DNA from: Plumapathes pennacea
Lineage: Eukaryota; Cnidaria; Anthozoa; Antipatharia; Myriopathidae
Direction: 5' to 3'
Assembly: GCA_964036295.1 (NCBI GenBank)
Contig: OZ038470.1
Coordinates: 17,180,436 to 17,244,435 of the forward strand
Length of the DNA stretch: 64,000 nucleotides
Under the pieces are notes generated by a model, which did not search any database, was not told the origin of the DNA, and worked only from the letters and a program-made list of their open reading frames with translations. Each line of letters begins with the position of its first letter. Position 1 is the first letter of the stretch. Of this stretch, positions 23,850-37,239 are shown piece after piece. Position numbers and translations under genes: made by a program.

Positions 23850-26800
23850 AAGAAGACTTTCTGCAATACATTTCCCTTTTGTATCTTCATTCGTTGACGA
23901 GATATAGCAGCAAAACCGCATAAAAACTTTGAAAGGTGTGACGTTCAATTAGTCAACGATTTTCTTTAATTTTTCACGACGCGTGGCCTTCAAGTTTACA
24001 ACAACTATATAAAAACCGTCGGCATAGTCCCAGGAACATTTCCTGAAAGTTTCATGCGATTCTGAGATGGTCGAAAAATGACCGGATTTTCACCAAAATA
24101 CTAAGGGTATAGCCGAGGGATTTTGCCGATTTTGGCCAAAAATTGAAGATTCTTGAAACTTTTAGGAAACCTTCCTGGGACTATAGGAAGACCTTCTGCA
24201 ATACATTTGCTTTACGTATCTTCATCCGTTGGCGAGATATAGCAGAAAAACTGCTTAAATACTATGAAACGTGTGACGTTTCAATTAGTCAACGATTTTC
24301 TTAAATTTTTCACGTCACGTGGGCTTCAAGTTTACAACAACTATATAAAAACCGTCGGCATAGTCGCAGAAACTTTTCCTGAAAGTTTCATGCGATTCTG
24401 AGGTGGTCGAGAAATGACCGGATTTTCACCAAAATACTAAGGGTATAGCCGAGGGTTTTTGCCGATTTTGGCCGAAAATTGAAGATTCTTCAACCTTTTA
24501 GGAAACCTTCCTAGGACTATACCAAGACCTTCTGCAATACATTAGCTTTACGTATCTTCCTCCGTTGGCGAGATATAGCAGCAAAGCGCATAAAAACTTT
24601 GAAAGGTGTGACGTTTCAATTAGTAAACGATTTTCTTTAATTTTTCATGACGCATGACCTTCAAGTTTGCAACAACTATATAAAATCCGTCGGCATAGTC
24701 GCAGGAACTTTTCCTGAAAGTTTCATGCGATTCTGAAATGGTCGAAAAATGACCCGATTTTCACAAATACCACGGCTACAGCCCAAGGTTTTTTGCCGAT
24801 TTTGGCCAAAAATTGAAAACCCTTGAAACTTTTAGGAAACGTTCCTAGGACAATAAGAAGACTTTCTGCAATACATTTCGCTTTTGTATCTTCATTCGTT
24901 GACGACATATAGCAGCAAAACCGCATAAAAACTTTGAAAGGTGTGACGTTTCAATTAGTCAACGATTTTCTTTAATTTTTCACGACGCGTGGCCTTCAAG
25001 TGTACAATAACTATATAAAAACCGTCCGCATAGTCGCAGGAACTTTTCCTGAAAGTTTCATGCGATTCTGAGATGGTAGAAAAATGACCGGATTTTCACC
25101 AAAATACTAAGGGTATAGCCGAGGGTTTTTGCCGATTTTGGCCAAAAATTGAAGATTCTTGAAACTTTTAGGAAACCTTCCTGGGACTATAGCAAGACCT
25201 TCTGTAATACATTTGCTTTACGTATCTTCCTCCGTTGGCGAGATATAGCAGCAAAACTGCATAAAAACTTTGAAAGGTGTGACGTTTCAATTAGTCAACG
25301 ATTTTCTTAAATTTTTCACGTCACGTGGGCTTCAAGTTTACAACAACTATACAAAAACCGTCGGCATAATCGCTGAAACTTTTCCTGAAAGTTTCATGCG
25401 ATTCTGAGGTGGTCGAAAAATGACAGGATTTTCACCAAAATACTAAGGGTATAGCCGAGGGATTTTGCCGATTTTGGCCAAAAATTGAAGATTCTTGAAA
25501 CTTTTAGGAAACCTTCCTAGGACAATAAGAAGACTTTCTGCAATACATTTCCCTTTTGTATCTTCATTCGTTGACGAGATATAGCAGCAAAACCGCATAA
25601 AAACTTTGAAAGGTGTGACGTTCAATTAGTCAACGATTTTCTTTAATTTTTCACGACGCGTGGCCTTCAAGTTTACAACAACTATATAAAAACCGTCGGC
25701 ATAGTCCCAGGAACATTTCCTGAAAGTTTCATGCGATTCTGAGATGGTCGAAAAATGACCGGATTTTCACCAAAATACTAAGGGTATAGCCGAGGGATTT
25801 TGCCGATTTTGGCCAAAAATTGAAGATTCTTGAAACTTTTAGGAAACCTTCCTGGGACTATAGGAAGACCTTCTGCAATACATTTGCTTTACGTATCTTC
25901 ATCCGTTGGCGAGATATAGCAGAAAAACTGCTTAAATACTATGAAACGTGTGACGTTTCAATTAGTCAACGATTTTCTTAAATTTTTCACGTCACGTGGG
26001 CTTCAAGTTTACAACAACTATATAAAAACCGTCGGCATAGTCGCAGAAACTTTTCCTGAAAGTTTCATGCGATTCTGAGGTGGTCGAGAAATGACCGGAT
26101 TTTCACCAAAATACTAAGGGTATAGCCGAGGGTTTTTGCCGATTTTGGCCGAAAATTGAAGATTCTTCAACCTTTTAGGAAACCTTCCTAGGACTATACC
26201 AAGACCTTCTGCAATACATTAGCTTTACGTATCTTCCTCCGTTGGCGAGATATAGCAGCAAAGCGCATAAAAACTTTGAAAGGTGTGACGTTTCAATTAG
26301 TAAACGATTTTCTTTAATTTTTCATGACGCATGACCTTCAAGTTTGCAACAACTATATAAAATCCGTCGGCATAGTCGCAGGAACTTTTCCTGAAAGTTT
26401 CATGCGATTCTGAAATGGTCGAAAAATGACCCGATTTTCACAAATACCACGGCTACAGCCCAAGGTTTTTTGCCGATTTTGGCCAAAAATTGAAAACCCT
26501 TGAAACTTTTAGGAAACGTTCCTAGGACAATAAGAAGACTTTCTGCAATACATTTCGCTTTTGTATCTTCATTCGTTGACGACATATAGCAGCAAAACCG
26601 CATAAAAACTTTGAAAGGTGTGACGTTTCAATTAGTCAACGATTTTCTTTAATTTTTCACGACGCGTGGCCTTCAAGTGTACAATAACTATATAAAAACC
26701 GTCCGCATAGTCGCAGGAACTTTTCCTGAAAGTTTCATGCGATTCTGAGATGGTCGAAAAATGACCGGATTTTCACCAAAATACTAAGGGTATAGCCGAG

Positions 26801-27203
26801 GGTTTTTGCCGATTTTGGCCAAAAATTGAAGATTCTTGAAACTTTTAGGAAACCTTCCTGGGACTATAGCAAGACCTTCTGTAATACATTTGCTTTACGT
26901 ATCTTCCTCCGTTGGCGAGATATAGCAGCAAAACTGCATAAAAACTTTGAAAGGTGTGACGTTTCAATTAGTCAACGATTTTCTTAAATTTTTCACGTCA
27001 CGTGGGCTTCAAGTTTACAACAACTATACAAAAACCGTCGGCATAATCGCTGAAACTTTTCCTGAAAGTTTCATGCGATTCTGAGGTGGTCGAAAAATGA
27101 CAGGATTTTCACCAAAATACTAAGGGTATAGCCGAGGGATTTTGCCGATTTTGGCCAAAAATTGAAGATTCTTGAAACTTTTAGGAAACCTTCCTAGGAC
27201 AAT
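23850..27203. repeat. Tandem 1677-bp higher-order repeat (two copies of 5 monomers)
   Basis: Diagnostic variants recur exactly 1677 bp apart: the one-base deletion in ACGTTCAATT (23941 and 25618) and the variant CTGCTTAAATACTATGAAAC (24251 and 25928). Flanking monomers are also near-identical at this offset, whereas adjacent monomers differ clearly. The boundaries given are approximate. Confidence 0.85.
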
Positions 27204-28449
27204 AAGAAGACTTTCTGCAATACATTTCCCTTTTGTATCTTCATTCGTTGGCGAGATATAGCAGCAAAACCGCATAGAAACTTTGAAAGGTGTGACGTTT
27301 CAATTAGTCAACGATTTTCTTTAATTTTTCACGTCACGTCGCCTTCAAGTTTACAACAACTATATAAAAACCGTCGGCATAGTCCCAGGAACTTTTCCTG
27401 AAAGTTTCATGCGATTCTGAAGTGGTCGAAAAATGACCGGATTTTCACCAAAATACTAAGGGTATAGCCGAGGGTTTTTGCCGGTTTTGGCCGAAAATTG
27501 AAGATTCTTGAAACTTTTAGGAAACCTTCCTAGGACTATACCAAGACCTTCTGCGATACATTTCCTTTACGTATCTTCTTCCGTTGGCGAGATATAGCAG
27601 CAAAACTGCATAAAAACTTTGAAAGGTGTGACGTTTCAATTAGTCGACGATTTTCTTTAATTTTTCATGACGCATGACCTTCAAGTTTCCAACAACTATA
27701 TCAAATCCGTCGGCACAGTCGCAGGAACATTTCCTGAAGGTTTCATGCGATTCTGAGCTGGTCGAAAAATGACCGAATTTTTACAAATACCAAGGCTACA
27801 GCCCAAGGTTTTTTGCCGATTTTGGCCAAAAATTGAAAACTCTTGATACTTTTGGAAAACCTTCCTGGGACAATAAGAAGACTTTCTGCAATACATTTCC
27901 CTTTTGTATCTTCATTCGTTGACGAGATATAGCAGCAAAACCGCATAAAAACTTTGAAAGGTGTGACGTTTCAATTAGTCAACGATTTTCTTTAATTTTT
28001 CACGACGCGTGGTCTTCAAGTTTACAACAACTATATAAAAACCGTCGGCATAGTCCCAGGAACATTTCTTGAAAGTTTCATGCGATTCTCAGATGGTCGG
28101 AAAATGACCGGATTTTCACCAAAATACTAAGGGTATAGCCGAGGGTTTTTGCCGATTTTGGCCAAAAAATTGAAGATTCTTGAAACTTTTAGGAAACCTA
28201 CCTGGGACTATAGGAAGACCTTCTGCAATACATTTGCTTTACGTATCTTCATCCGTTGGCGAGATATAGCAGCAAAACCGCTTAAAAACTTTCAAACGTG
28301 CGACGTTTCAATTAGTCAACGATTTTCTTTGATTTTTCACGTGACGTGGGCTTCAAGTTTACAACAACTATATAAAAACCGTCGGCATAATCGCAGGAAC
28401 TTTTCCTGAAAGTTTCATGCGATTCTGAGGTGGTCGAAAAATGACCGGA

Positions 28450-30460
28450 TTTTCACCAAAATACTAAGGGTATAGCCGAGGGATTTTGCCGATTTTGGCC
28501 AAAAATTGAAGATTCTTGAAACTTTTAGGAAACCTTCCTAGGACAATAAGAAGACTTTCTGCAATACATTTCCCTTTTGTATCTTCATTCGTTGGCGAGA
28601 TATAGCAGCAAAACCGCATAAAAACTTTGAAAGGTGTGACGTTTCAATTAGTCAACGATTTTCTTTAATTTTTCACGTCACGTGGGCTTCAAGTTTACAA
28701 CAACTATATAAAAACCGTCGGCATAGTCCCAGGAACTTTTCCTGAAAGTTTCATGCGATTCTGAGGTGGTCGAAAAATGACAGGATTTTCACCAAAATAC
28801 TAAGGGTATAGCCGAGGGATTTTGCCGATTTTGGCCAAAAATTGAAGATTCTTGAAACTTTTAGGAAACCTTCCTAGGACAATAAGAAGACTTTCTGCAA
28901 TACATTTCCCTTTTGTATCTTCATTCGTTGGCGAGATATAGCAGCAAAACCGCATAAAAACTTTGAAAGGTGTGACGTTTCAATTAGTCAACGATTTTCT
29001 TTAATTTTTCACGTCACGTGGGCTTCAAGTTTACAACAACTATATAAAAACCGTCGGCATAGTCCCAGGAACTTTTCCTGAAAGTTTCATGCGATTCTGA
29101 GGTGGTCGAAAAATGACAGGATTTTCACCAAAATACTAAGGGTATAGCCGAGGTATTTTGCCGATTTTGGCCAAAAATTGAAGATTCTTGAAACTTTTAG
29201 GAAACCTGCCTGGGACTATAAGAAGACTTTCTGCGATACATTTCCCTTTTCTATCTTCATTCGTTGGCGAGATATAGCAGCAAAACCGCTTAAAAACTTT
29301 GAAAGATGTGACGTTTCAATTAGTCAACGATTTTCTTTAATTTTTCACGTCACGTGGGCTTCAAGTTTACAACAACTATATAAAAACCGTCGGCATAATC
29401 GCAGGAACTTTTCCTGAAAGTTTCATGCGATTCTGAGGTGGTCGAAAAATGACCGGATTTTCACCAAAATGCTCAGGGTATAGCCGAGGGATTTTGCCGA
29501 TTTTGGCCAAAAATTGAAGATTCTTGAAACTTTTAGGAAACCTTCCTAGGACAATAAGAAGACTTTCTGCAATACATTTCCCTTTTGTATCTTCATTCGT
29601 TGGCGAGATATAGCAGCAAAACCGCATAAAAACTTTGAAAGGTGTGACGTTTCAATTAGTCAACGATTTTCTTTAATTTTTCACGTCACGTGGGCTTCAA
29701 GTTTACAACAACTATATAAAAACCGTCGGCATAGTCCCAGGAACTTTTCCTGAAAGTTTCATGCGATTCTGAGGTGGTCGAAAAATGACAGGATTTTCAC
29801 CAAAATACTAAGGGTATAGCCGAGGGATTTTGCCGATTTTGGCCAAAAATTGAAGATTCTTGAAACTTTTAGGAAACCTTCCTAGGACAATAAGAAGACT
29901 TTCTGCGATACATTTCCCTTTTGTATCTTCATTCGTTGGCGAGATATAGCAGCAAAACCGCATAAAAACTTTGAAAGGTGTGACGTTTCAATTAGTCAAC
30001 GATTTTCTTTAATTTTTCACGTCACGTGGGCTTCAAGTTTACAACAACTATATAAAAACCGTCGGCATAGTCCCAGGAACTTTTCCTGAAAGTTTCATGC
30101 GATTCTGAGGTGGTCGAAAAATGACAGGATTTTCACCAAAATACTAAGGGTATAGCCGAGGGATTTTGCCGATTTTGGCCAAAAATTGAAGATTCTTGAA
30201 ACTTTTAGGAAACCTTCCTAGGACAATAAGAAGACTTTCTGCGATACATTTCCCTTTTGTATCTTCATTCGTTGGCGAGATATAGCAGCAAAACCGCTTA
30301 AAAACTTTGAAAGGTGTGACGTTTCAATTAGTCAACGATTTTCTTTAATTTTTCACGTCACGTGGGCTTCAAGTTTACAACAACTATATAAAAACCGTCG
30401 GCATAGTCCCAGGAACTTTTCCTGAAAGTTTCATGCGATTCTGAGATGGTCGAAAAATTA
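28450..30460. repeat. Homogenised block of 336-bp monomers
   Basis: CGTGGGCTTC occurs at 28681, 29017, 29353, 29689, 30025 and 30361, exactly 336 bp apart. The monomers between are almost identical, which points to recent local amplification or conversion of a single variant. Confidence 0.85.
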
Positions 30461-33400
30461 CCGGATTTTCACCAAAATACTAAGGGTATAGCCGAGGGTT
30501 TTTGCCGGTTTTGGCCGAAAATTGAAGATTCTTGAAACTTTTAGGAAACCTTCCTAGGACTATACCAAGACCTTCTGTAATACATTTGCTTTACGTATCT
30601 TCCTCCGTTGGCGAGATATAGGAGCAAAACTGCATAAAAACTTTGAAAGGTGTGACGTTTCAATTAGTCAACGATTTTCTTTAAGTTTTCACGACGCGTG
30701 GGCTTCAAGTTTACAACAACTATATAAAATCCGTCGGCATAGTCCCAGGAACATTTCCTGAAGGTTTCATGCGATTCTGAGCTGGTCCAAAAATGACCGG
30801 ATTTTCACAAATACCAAGGCTAAAGCCCAAGGTTTTTTGCCGATTTTGGCCAAAAATTGAAAACTCTTGAAACTTTTGGGAAACCTTCCTAGGACAATAA
30901 GAAGACTTTCTGCAATACATTTCCCTTTTGTATCTTCATTCGTTGACGAGATATAGCAGCAAAACCGCATAAAAACTTTGAAAGGTGTGACGTTTCAATT
31001 AGTCAACGATTTTCTTTAAGTTTTCACGACGCATGGCCTTCAACTTTACTACAACTATATAAAAACCGTGAGCATAGTCCCAGGAACCTTTCCTGAAAGT
31101 TTCATGCGATTCTGAGGTGGTCGAGAAATGACCGGATTTCCACAAAATACTAAGGGTATAGCCGAGGGTTTTTGCCGATTTTGGCCAAAAATTGAAGATT
31201 CTTGAAACTTTTAGGAAACCTTCCTAGGACTATAGCAAGACCTTCTGCGATACATTTGCTTTACGTATCTTCCTCCGTTGGCGAGATATAGCAGCAAAAC
31301 CGCATAAAAACTTTGAAACGTGTGACGTTTCAATTAGTCGATGATTTTCTTTAATTTTTCACGACGCGTGGGCTTCAAGTTTACAAAAGCTATATAATAA
31401 ACGTCAGCATAGTCCCAGGAACCTTTCCTGATAGTTTCATGCGATTCTGAGGTGGTCGAAAAATGACCGGATTTCCACAAAATACTTAGGCTATTGCCCA
31501 AGGTTTTTTGCCGATTTTGGTCAAAAATTGAAAACTCTTGAAACTTTTGGGAAACCTTGCTAGGACAATAAGAAGACTTTCTGCAATACATTTCCCTTTT
31601 GTATCTTCATTCGTTGACGAGATATAGAAGAAAAACCGCTTAAAAACTTTGAAAGGTGTGCCGTTTCAATTAGTCAACGATTTTCTATAATTTTTCCCCA
31701 GGCGTGGCCTTCAAGTTTACAACAACTATATAAAAACCGTCGGCATAGTCCCCGGAACATTTCCTGAACGTTTCATGCGAATCTGAGATGGTCGAAAAAT
31801 GACCCGATTTTCACAAATACCAAGGCCACAGCCCAAGGTTTTTTTTGCCGATTTTGGCCAAAAATTGAAAACTCTTGAAACTTTTAGGAAACCTTCCTAG
31901 GACAATAAGAAAACTTAATGCAATACATTTCCCTGTTATATCATCATTCGTTGACGAGATATAGCAAGAAAACCGCTTAAAAACTTTGAAAGGTGTGACG
32001 TTTCAATTAGTCAACGTTTTTGTTTAATTTTTCCCCACGCGTGCCCTTCAAGTTTACAACAACTATATAAAAACCGTTGGCATAGTCCCCGGAACATTTC
32101 CCGAACGTTTCATGCGATTCTGAGATGGTCGAAAAATGACCGGATTTTCACAAATACCAAGGCTACAGCCCAAGGTTTTTTGTCGATTTTGGCCAAAAAT
32201 TGAAGATTCTTGAAACTTTTAGGAAACCTTCCTGGGACTATAGCAAGACCTTCTGCAATACATTTGCTTTACGTATCTTCTTCCGTTGGCGAGATATAGC
32301 AGCAAAACCGCTTAAAAACTTTGAAAGGTGTGCCGTTTCAATTAGTCAACGTTTTTGTTTAATTTTTCCCGAGGCGTGGCCTTCAAGTTTACAACAACTA
32401 TATAAAAACCGTCGGCATAGTCCCCGGAACATTTCCTGAACGTTTCATGAGAATCTGAAATGGTCGAAAAATGACCCGATTTTCACCAAAATACTAAGGG
32501 TATAGCCGAGGGTTTTTGCCGGTTTTGGCCGAAAATTCAAGATTCTTGAAACTTTTAGGAAACCTTCCTAGGACTATACCAAAACCTTCTGCAATACATT
32601 TGCTTTACGTATCTTCCTCCGTTGGCGAGATATAGCAGCAAAACCGCATAAAAACTTTGAAAGGTGTGACGTTTCAATTAGTAAACGATTTTTTTTAATT
32701 TTTCACGTCACGTGGGCTTCAAGTTTGCAACAAATATATAAAAACCGTCGGCATAGTCCCAGGAACATTTCCTGAAGGTTTCATGCGATTCTGAGCTGGT
32801 CCAAAAATGACCGGATTTTCACAAATACCAAGGCTACAGCCCAAGGTTTTTTGCCGATTTTGGCCAAAAATTGAAAACTCTTGATACTTTTGGGAAACCT
32901 TCCTAGGACAATAAGAAGACTTTCTGCAATACATTTCCCTTTTGTATCTTTATTCGTTGGCGAGATATAGCAGCAAAACCGCTTAAAAACTTTGAAAGGT
33001 GTGACGTTTCAATTAGTCAACGATTTTCTTTAATTTTTCACGTCACGTGGGCTTCAAGTTTACAACAACTATATAAAAACCGTCGGCATAGTCGCAGGAA
33101 CTTTTCCTGAAAGTTTCATGCGATTCTGAGGTGGTCGGAAAATGACAGGATTTTCGCCAAAATACTAAGGGTATAGCCGAGGGATTTTGCCGATTTTGGC
33201 CAAAAATTGAAGATTCTTGAAACTTTTAGGAAACCTGCCTGGGACTATAAGAAGACTTTCTGCGATACATTTCCCTTTTGTATCTTCATTCGTTGGCGAG
33301 ATATAGCAGCAAAACCGCTTAAAAACTTTGAAAGGTGTGACGTTTCAATTAGTCAACGATTTTCTTAAATTTTTCACGTCACGTGGGCTTCAAGTTTACA

Positions 33401-36400
33401 ACAACTATATAAAAACCGTCGGCATAGTCCCAGGAACTTTTCCTGAAAGTTTCATGCGATTCTGAGGTGGTCGAAAAATGACCGGATTTTCACCAAAATA
33501 CTAAGGGTATAGCCGAGGGATTTTGCCGATTTTGGCCAAAAATTGAAGATTCTTGAAACTTTTAGGAAACCTTCCTAGGACAATAAGAAGACTTTCTGCG
33601 ATACATTTCCCTTTTGTATCTTCATTCGTTGGCGAGATATAGCAGCAAAACCGCATAAAAACTTTGAAAGGTGTGACGTTTCAATTAGTCAACGATTTTC
33701 TTAAATTTTTCACGTCACGTGGGCTTCAAGTTTACAACAACTATATAAAAACCGTCGGCATAGTCCCAGGAACTTTTCCTGAAAGTTTCATGCGATTCTG
33801 AGGTGGTCGAAAAATGACCGGATTTTCACCAAAATACTAAGGGTATAACCGAGGGTTTTTGCCGATTTTGGCCAAAAATTGAAGATTCTTGAAACTTTTA
33901 GGAAACCTTCCTAGGACAATAAGAAGACTTTCTGCGATACATTTCCCTTTTGTATCTTCATTCGTTGGCGAGATATAGCAGCAAAACCGCATAAAAACTT
34001 TGAAAGGTGTGACGTTTCAATTAGTCAACGATTTTCTTTAAGTTTTCACGACGCGTGGCCTTCAAGTTTACAACAACTATATAAAATCCGTCGGCATAGT
34101 CCCAGGAACATTTCTTGAAAGTTTCATGCGATTCTCAGATGGTCGGAAAATGACCGGATTTTCACCAAAATACTAAGGGTATAGCCGAGGGATTTTGCCG
34201 ATTTTGGCCAAAAAATTGAAGATTCTTGAAACTTTTAGGAAACCTGCCTGGGACTATAGGAAGACCTTCTGCAATACATTTGCTTTACGTATCTTCATCC
34301 GTTGGCGAAATATAGAAGCAAAACCGCTTAAAAACTTTGAAAGGTGTGACGTTTCAATTAGTCAACGATTTTCTTTAATTTTTCACGTCACGTGGGCTTC
34401 AAGTTTACAACAACTATATCAAAACCGTCGGCATAGTCCCAGGAACTTTTCCTGAAAGTTTCATGCGATTCTGAGGTGGTCGAGAAATGACCGGATTTTC
34501 ACCAAAACACTAAGGGTATAGCCGAGGGTTTTTGCCGGTTTTGGCCGAAAATTGAAGATTCTTGAAACTTTTAGGAAACCTTCCTAGGACTATACCAAGA
34601 CCTTCTGCGATACATTTCCTTTACGTATCTTCCTCCGTTGGCGAGATATAGCAGCAAAACTGCATAAAAACTTTGAAAGGTGTGACGTTTCAATTAGTCA
34701 ACGATTTTTTTTAATTTTTCATGACGCATGACCTTCAAGTTTGCAACAACTATATAAAATCCGTCGGCATAGTCGCAGGAACATTTCCTCAAGGTTTCAT
34801 GCGATTCTGAGATGGTCGAAAAATGACCGGATTTTCACAAATACCAAGGCTACAGCCGAAGGTTTTTTGCCGATTTTGGCCAAAAATTGAAAACTCTTGA
34901 AACTTTTGGGAAACCTTGCTAGGACAATAAGAAGACTTTCTGCAATACATTTCCCTTTTGTATCTTCATTCGTTGACGAGATATAGCAGCAAAACCGCAT
35001 AAAAACTTTGAAAGGTGTGGCGTTTCAATTAGTCAACGATTTTCTTTAAGTTTTCACGACGCGTGGCCTTCAAGTTTACAACAACTATATAAAAACCGTC
35101 GGCATAGTCCCAGGAACATTTCCTGAAGGTTTCATGCGATTCTGAGCTGGTCCAAAAATGACCGGATTTTCACAAATACCAAGGCTACAGCCGAAGGTTT
35201 TTTGCCGATTTTGGCCAAAAATTGAAAACTCTTGAAACTTTTGGGAAACCTTGCTAGGACAATAAGAAGACTTTCTGCAATACATTTCCCTTTTGTATCT
35301 TCATTCGTTGACGAGATATAGCAGCAAAACCGCATAAAAACTTTGAAAGGTGTGACGTTTCAATTAGTCAACGATTTTCTTTAAGTTTTCACGACGCGTG
35401 GCCTTCAAGTTTACAACAACTATATAAAATCCGTCGGCATAGTCCCAGGAACATTTCTTGAAAGTTTCATGCGATTCTGAGATGGTCGGAAAATGACCGG
35501 ATTTTCACCAAAATACTAAGGGTATAGCCGAGGGATTTTGCTGATTTTGGCCAAAAATTGAAGATTCTTGAAACTTCTAGGAAACCTGCCTGGGACTATA
35601 GGAAGACCTTCTGCAATACATTTGCTTTACGTATCTTCATCCGTTGGCGAGATATAGCAGCAAAACCGCTTAAAAACTTTGAAACGTGCGACGTTTCAAT
35701 TAGTCAACGATTTTCTTTAATTTTTCACGTCACGTGGGCTTCAAGTTTACAACAACTATATAAAAACCGTCGGCATAGTCCCAGGAACCTTTCCTGATAG
35801 TTTCATGCGATTCTGAGCTGGTCGAAAAATGACCGGATTTTCACAAATACCAAGGCTACAGCCCAAGGTTTTTTGCCGATTTTGGCCAAAAATTGAAGAT
35901 TCTTGAAACTTTTAGGAAACCTTCCTAGGACTATAAGAAGACCTTCTGCAATATATTTGCTTTACGTATCATCATCCGTTGGCTAGATATAGCAGCAAAA
36001 CCGCTTAAAAACTTTGAAAGGTGTGATGTTTTATTTAGTCGATAATTTTTTTTAATTTCTCACGACACGTGGACTTAAAGTTTACAAAACCTATGCAAAA
36101 ACCGTCGGCATGGTCCCAGGAACCTTTCCTGAAAGTTTCATGCGATTCTGAGATGGTCGAGAAATGACCGGATTTTCACCAAAATACTAAAGGTGCCGAT
36201 GCCGATTTTGGCCAAAAATTGAAAACTCTTCAAAGTTGTAGGAAACCTTCCTGGGACTACTACAAGACATTCTGCGTTACATTTGATTTATGTATCTTCA
36301 TCCGTTGGCGAGATATAGCAGCAAAACCGCTCAAAACTTTGAAAGGTGTGATGTTTTATTTAGTCAATAATTTTTTTTAATTTCTCACGACACGTGGACT

Positions 36401-36560
36401 TAAAGTTTACAAAACCTATGCAAAAACCGTCGTCATAGTCCCAGGAACCTTTCCTGAAAGTTTCATGCGATTCTGAGATGGTCGAGAAATGACTGGATTT
36501 TCACCAAAATACGAAAGGTATAGGCCAGGGTTTTTTTGCTGATTTTGGCCAAAATTTCTA

Positions 36561-37006
36561 ACCCTTTTTACCAGAGGTTTATATCAATCAGAATAACCAG
36601 ACCAGTGACCCAACAAGACCTTTATTGCTGTTTCATACTTGAAATGAACATAAAGGAAGAACAATAGAAACAAGAACAAGATATTATGGAACTTCACAAT
36701 CTAAACCATTTTTCGATCATTTCTTACTAATTTAATAAATATATATATATATATATATTTAGTTTTGCTACTAATATTAGTGCGTATTTATGTGAACAGA
36801 ATTGGAATTATATCATTAGATATTGTAGAACATTAGAACACAAGAAATCTACTGTACTCATGGTACATTATTCTCCCAAACCAAAATACTATTAGAGGAC
36901 TATATGTGTTAATAAGAATATTTTCATTGATAATTAAATCAGCTTGTCTGAGCGGGGTAAGTGAGCAAAGGTTGACAGGAAAAAAATTGTCTGATGAATC
37001 AACTAA
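36561..37006. other. Interval between satellite array and MARCH gene
   Basis: AT-rich, with a (TA)n tract at 36739-36759. It may contain the 3' UTR end of the minus-strand MARCH gene. Nothing else is recognised. Confidence 0.3.
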
Positions 37007-37239
37007 GGGACCAGTCATTATTTATGCCAGGGGAAGGGGGGCGTTTTTATTAGTTAAATCAGAGAAATAGCCGGGTAGTACAAACCAAATAATTGGCTAC
37101 TAATTGGACTCAAAATACAGGTAATGTCATATTTTCAGAAAGCAAAGACTTCAAAATTTCCCTGGCCCCCCTAGACAGCTCCAGTAATCAGTGTGTAAAA
37201 ATTTATCCCCCCCCCCCAGCATAAATAATGACTAGTCCC
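37007..37239. mobile_element. PIF/Harbinger-type MITE, TSD TAA
   Basis: The left terminus GGGACCAGTCATTATTTATG and right terminus CATAAATAATGACTAGTCCC are inverted repeats with one mismatch. The 233-bp element is flanked by TAA on both sides (37004-37006 and 37240-37242), the TWA target typical of PIF/Harbinger. It contains minus-strand AATAAA (plus TTTATT at 37046) downstream of the MARCH stop, so it may lie in that gene's 3' UTR. Confidence 0.82.

Larger units (their letters stand above)
21205..36560. repeat. Satellite array, about 45 monomers of about 336 bp
   Basis: Landmarks recur every 333-340 bp: TTTTGGCCAAAAATTGAA, CGTTGGCGAGATATAGCAG, GTGACGTTTCAATTAGTC, CACGTCACGTGGGCTTCAAG, ACTATATAAAAACCGTC, TTTCATGCGATTCTGAG and GGTCGAAAAATGACCGG. 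Two main variants are interspersed: one with CCCAAGGTTTTTTGCC, AATAAGAAGACTTTC and TTCATTCGTTGACGAG; the other with GGGTATAGCCGAGGG, TATAGCAAGACCTTC and TTCCTCCGTTGGCGAG. The edge monomers (first two, last two) are the most diverged. Open frames of 60-90 codons appear on both strands because the period is near a multiple of 3; they look like repeat by-products. Confidence 0.97.

Noticed and set aside
21391..36000. Dozens of 60-90-codon open frames on both strands with similar sequences (for example MRFCCYISSTNED...)
   Set aside because: They recur with the 336-bp satellite period, have no start or codon logic of their own and are broken by indels in other monomers. They are repeat by-products.
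21205..36560. CRISPR-like array
   Set aside because: The repeats are contiguous 336-bp monomers without unique spacers, in a eukaryotic genome.
21205..36560. CENP-B box in the satellite
   Set aside because: The monomers contain TTCGTTGG, but the required A and CGGG positions that follow are absent, so the essential consensus is not met.
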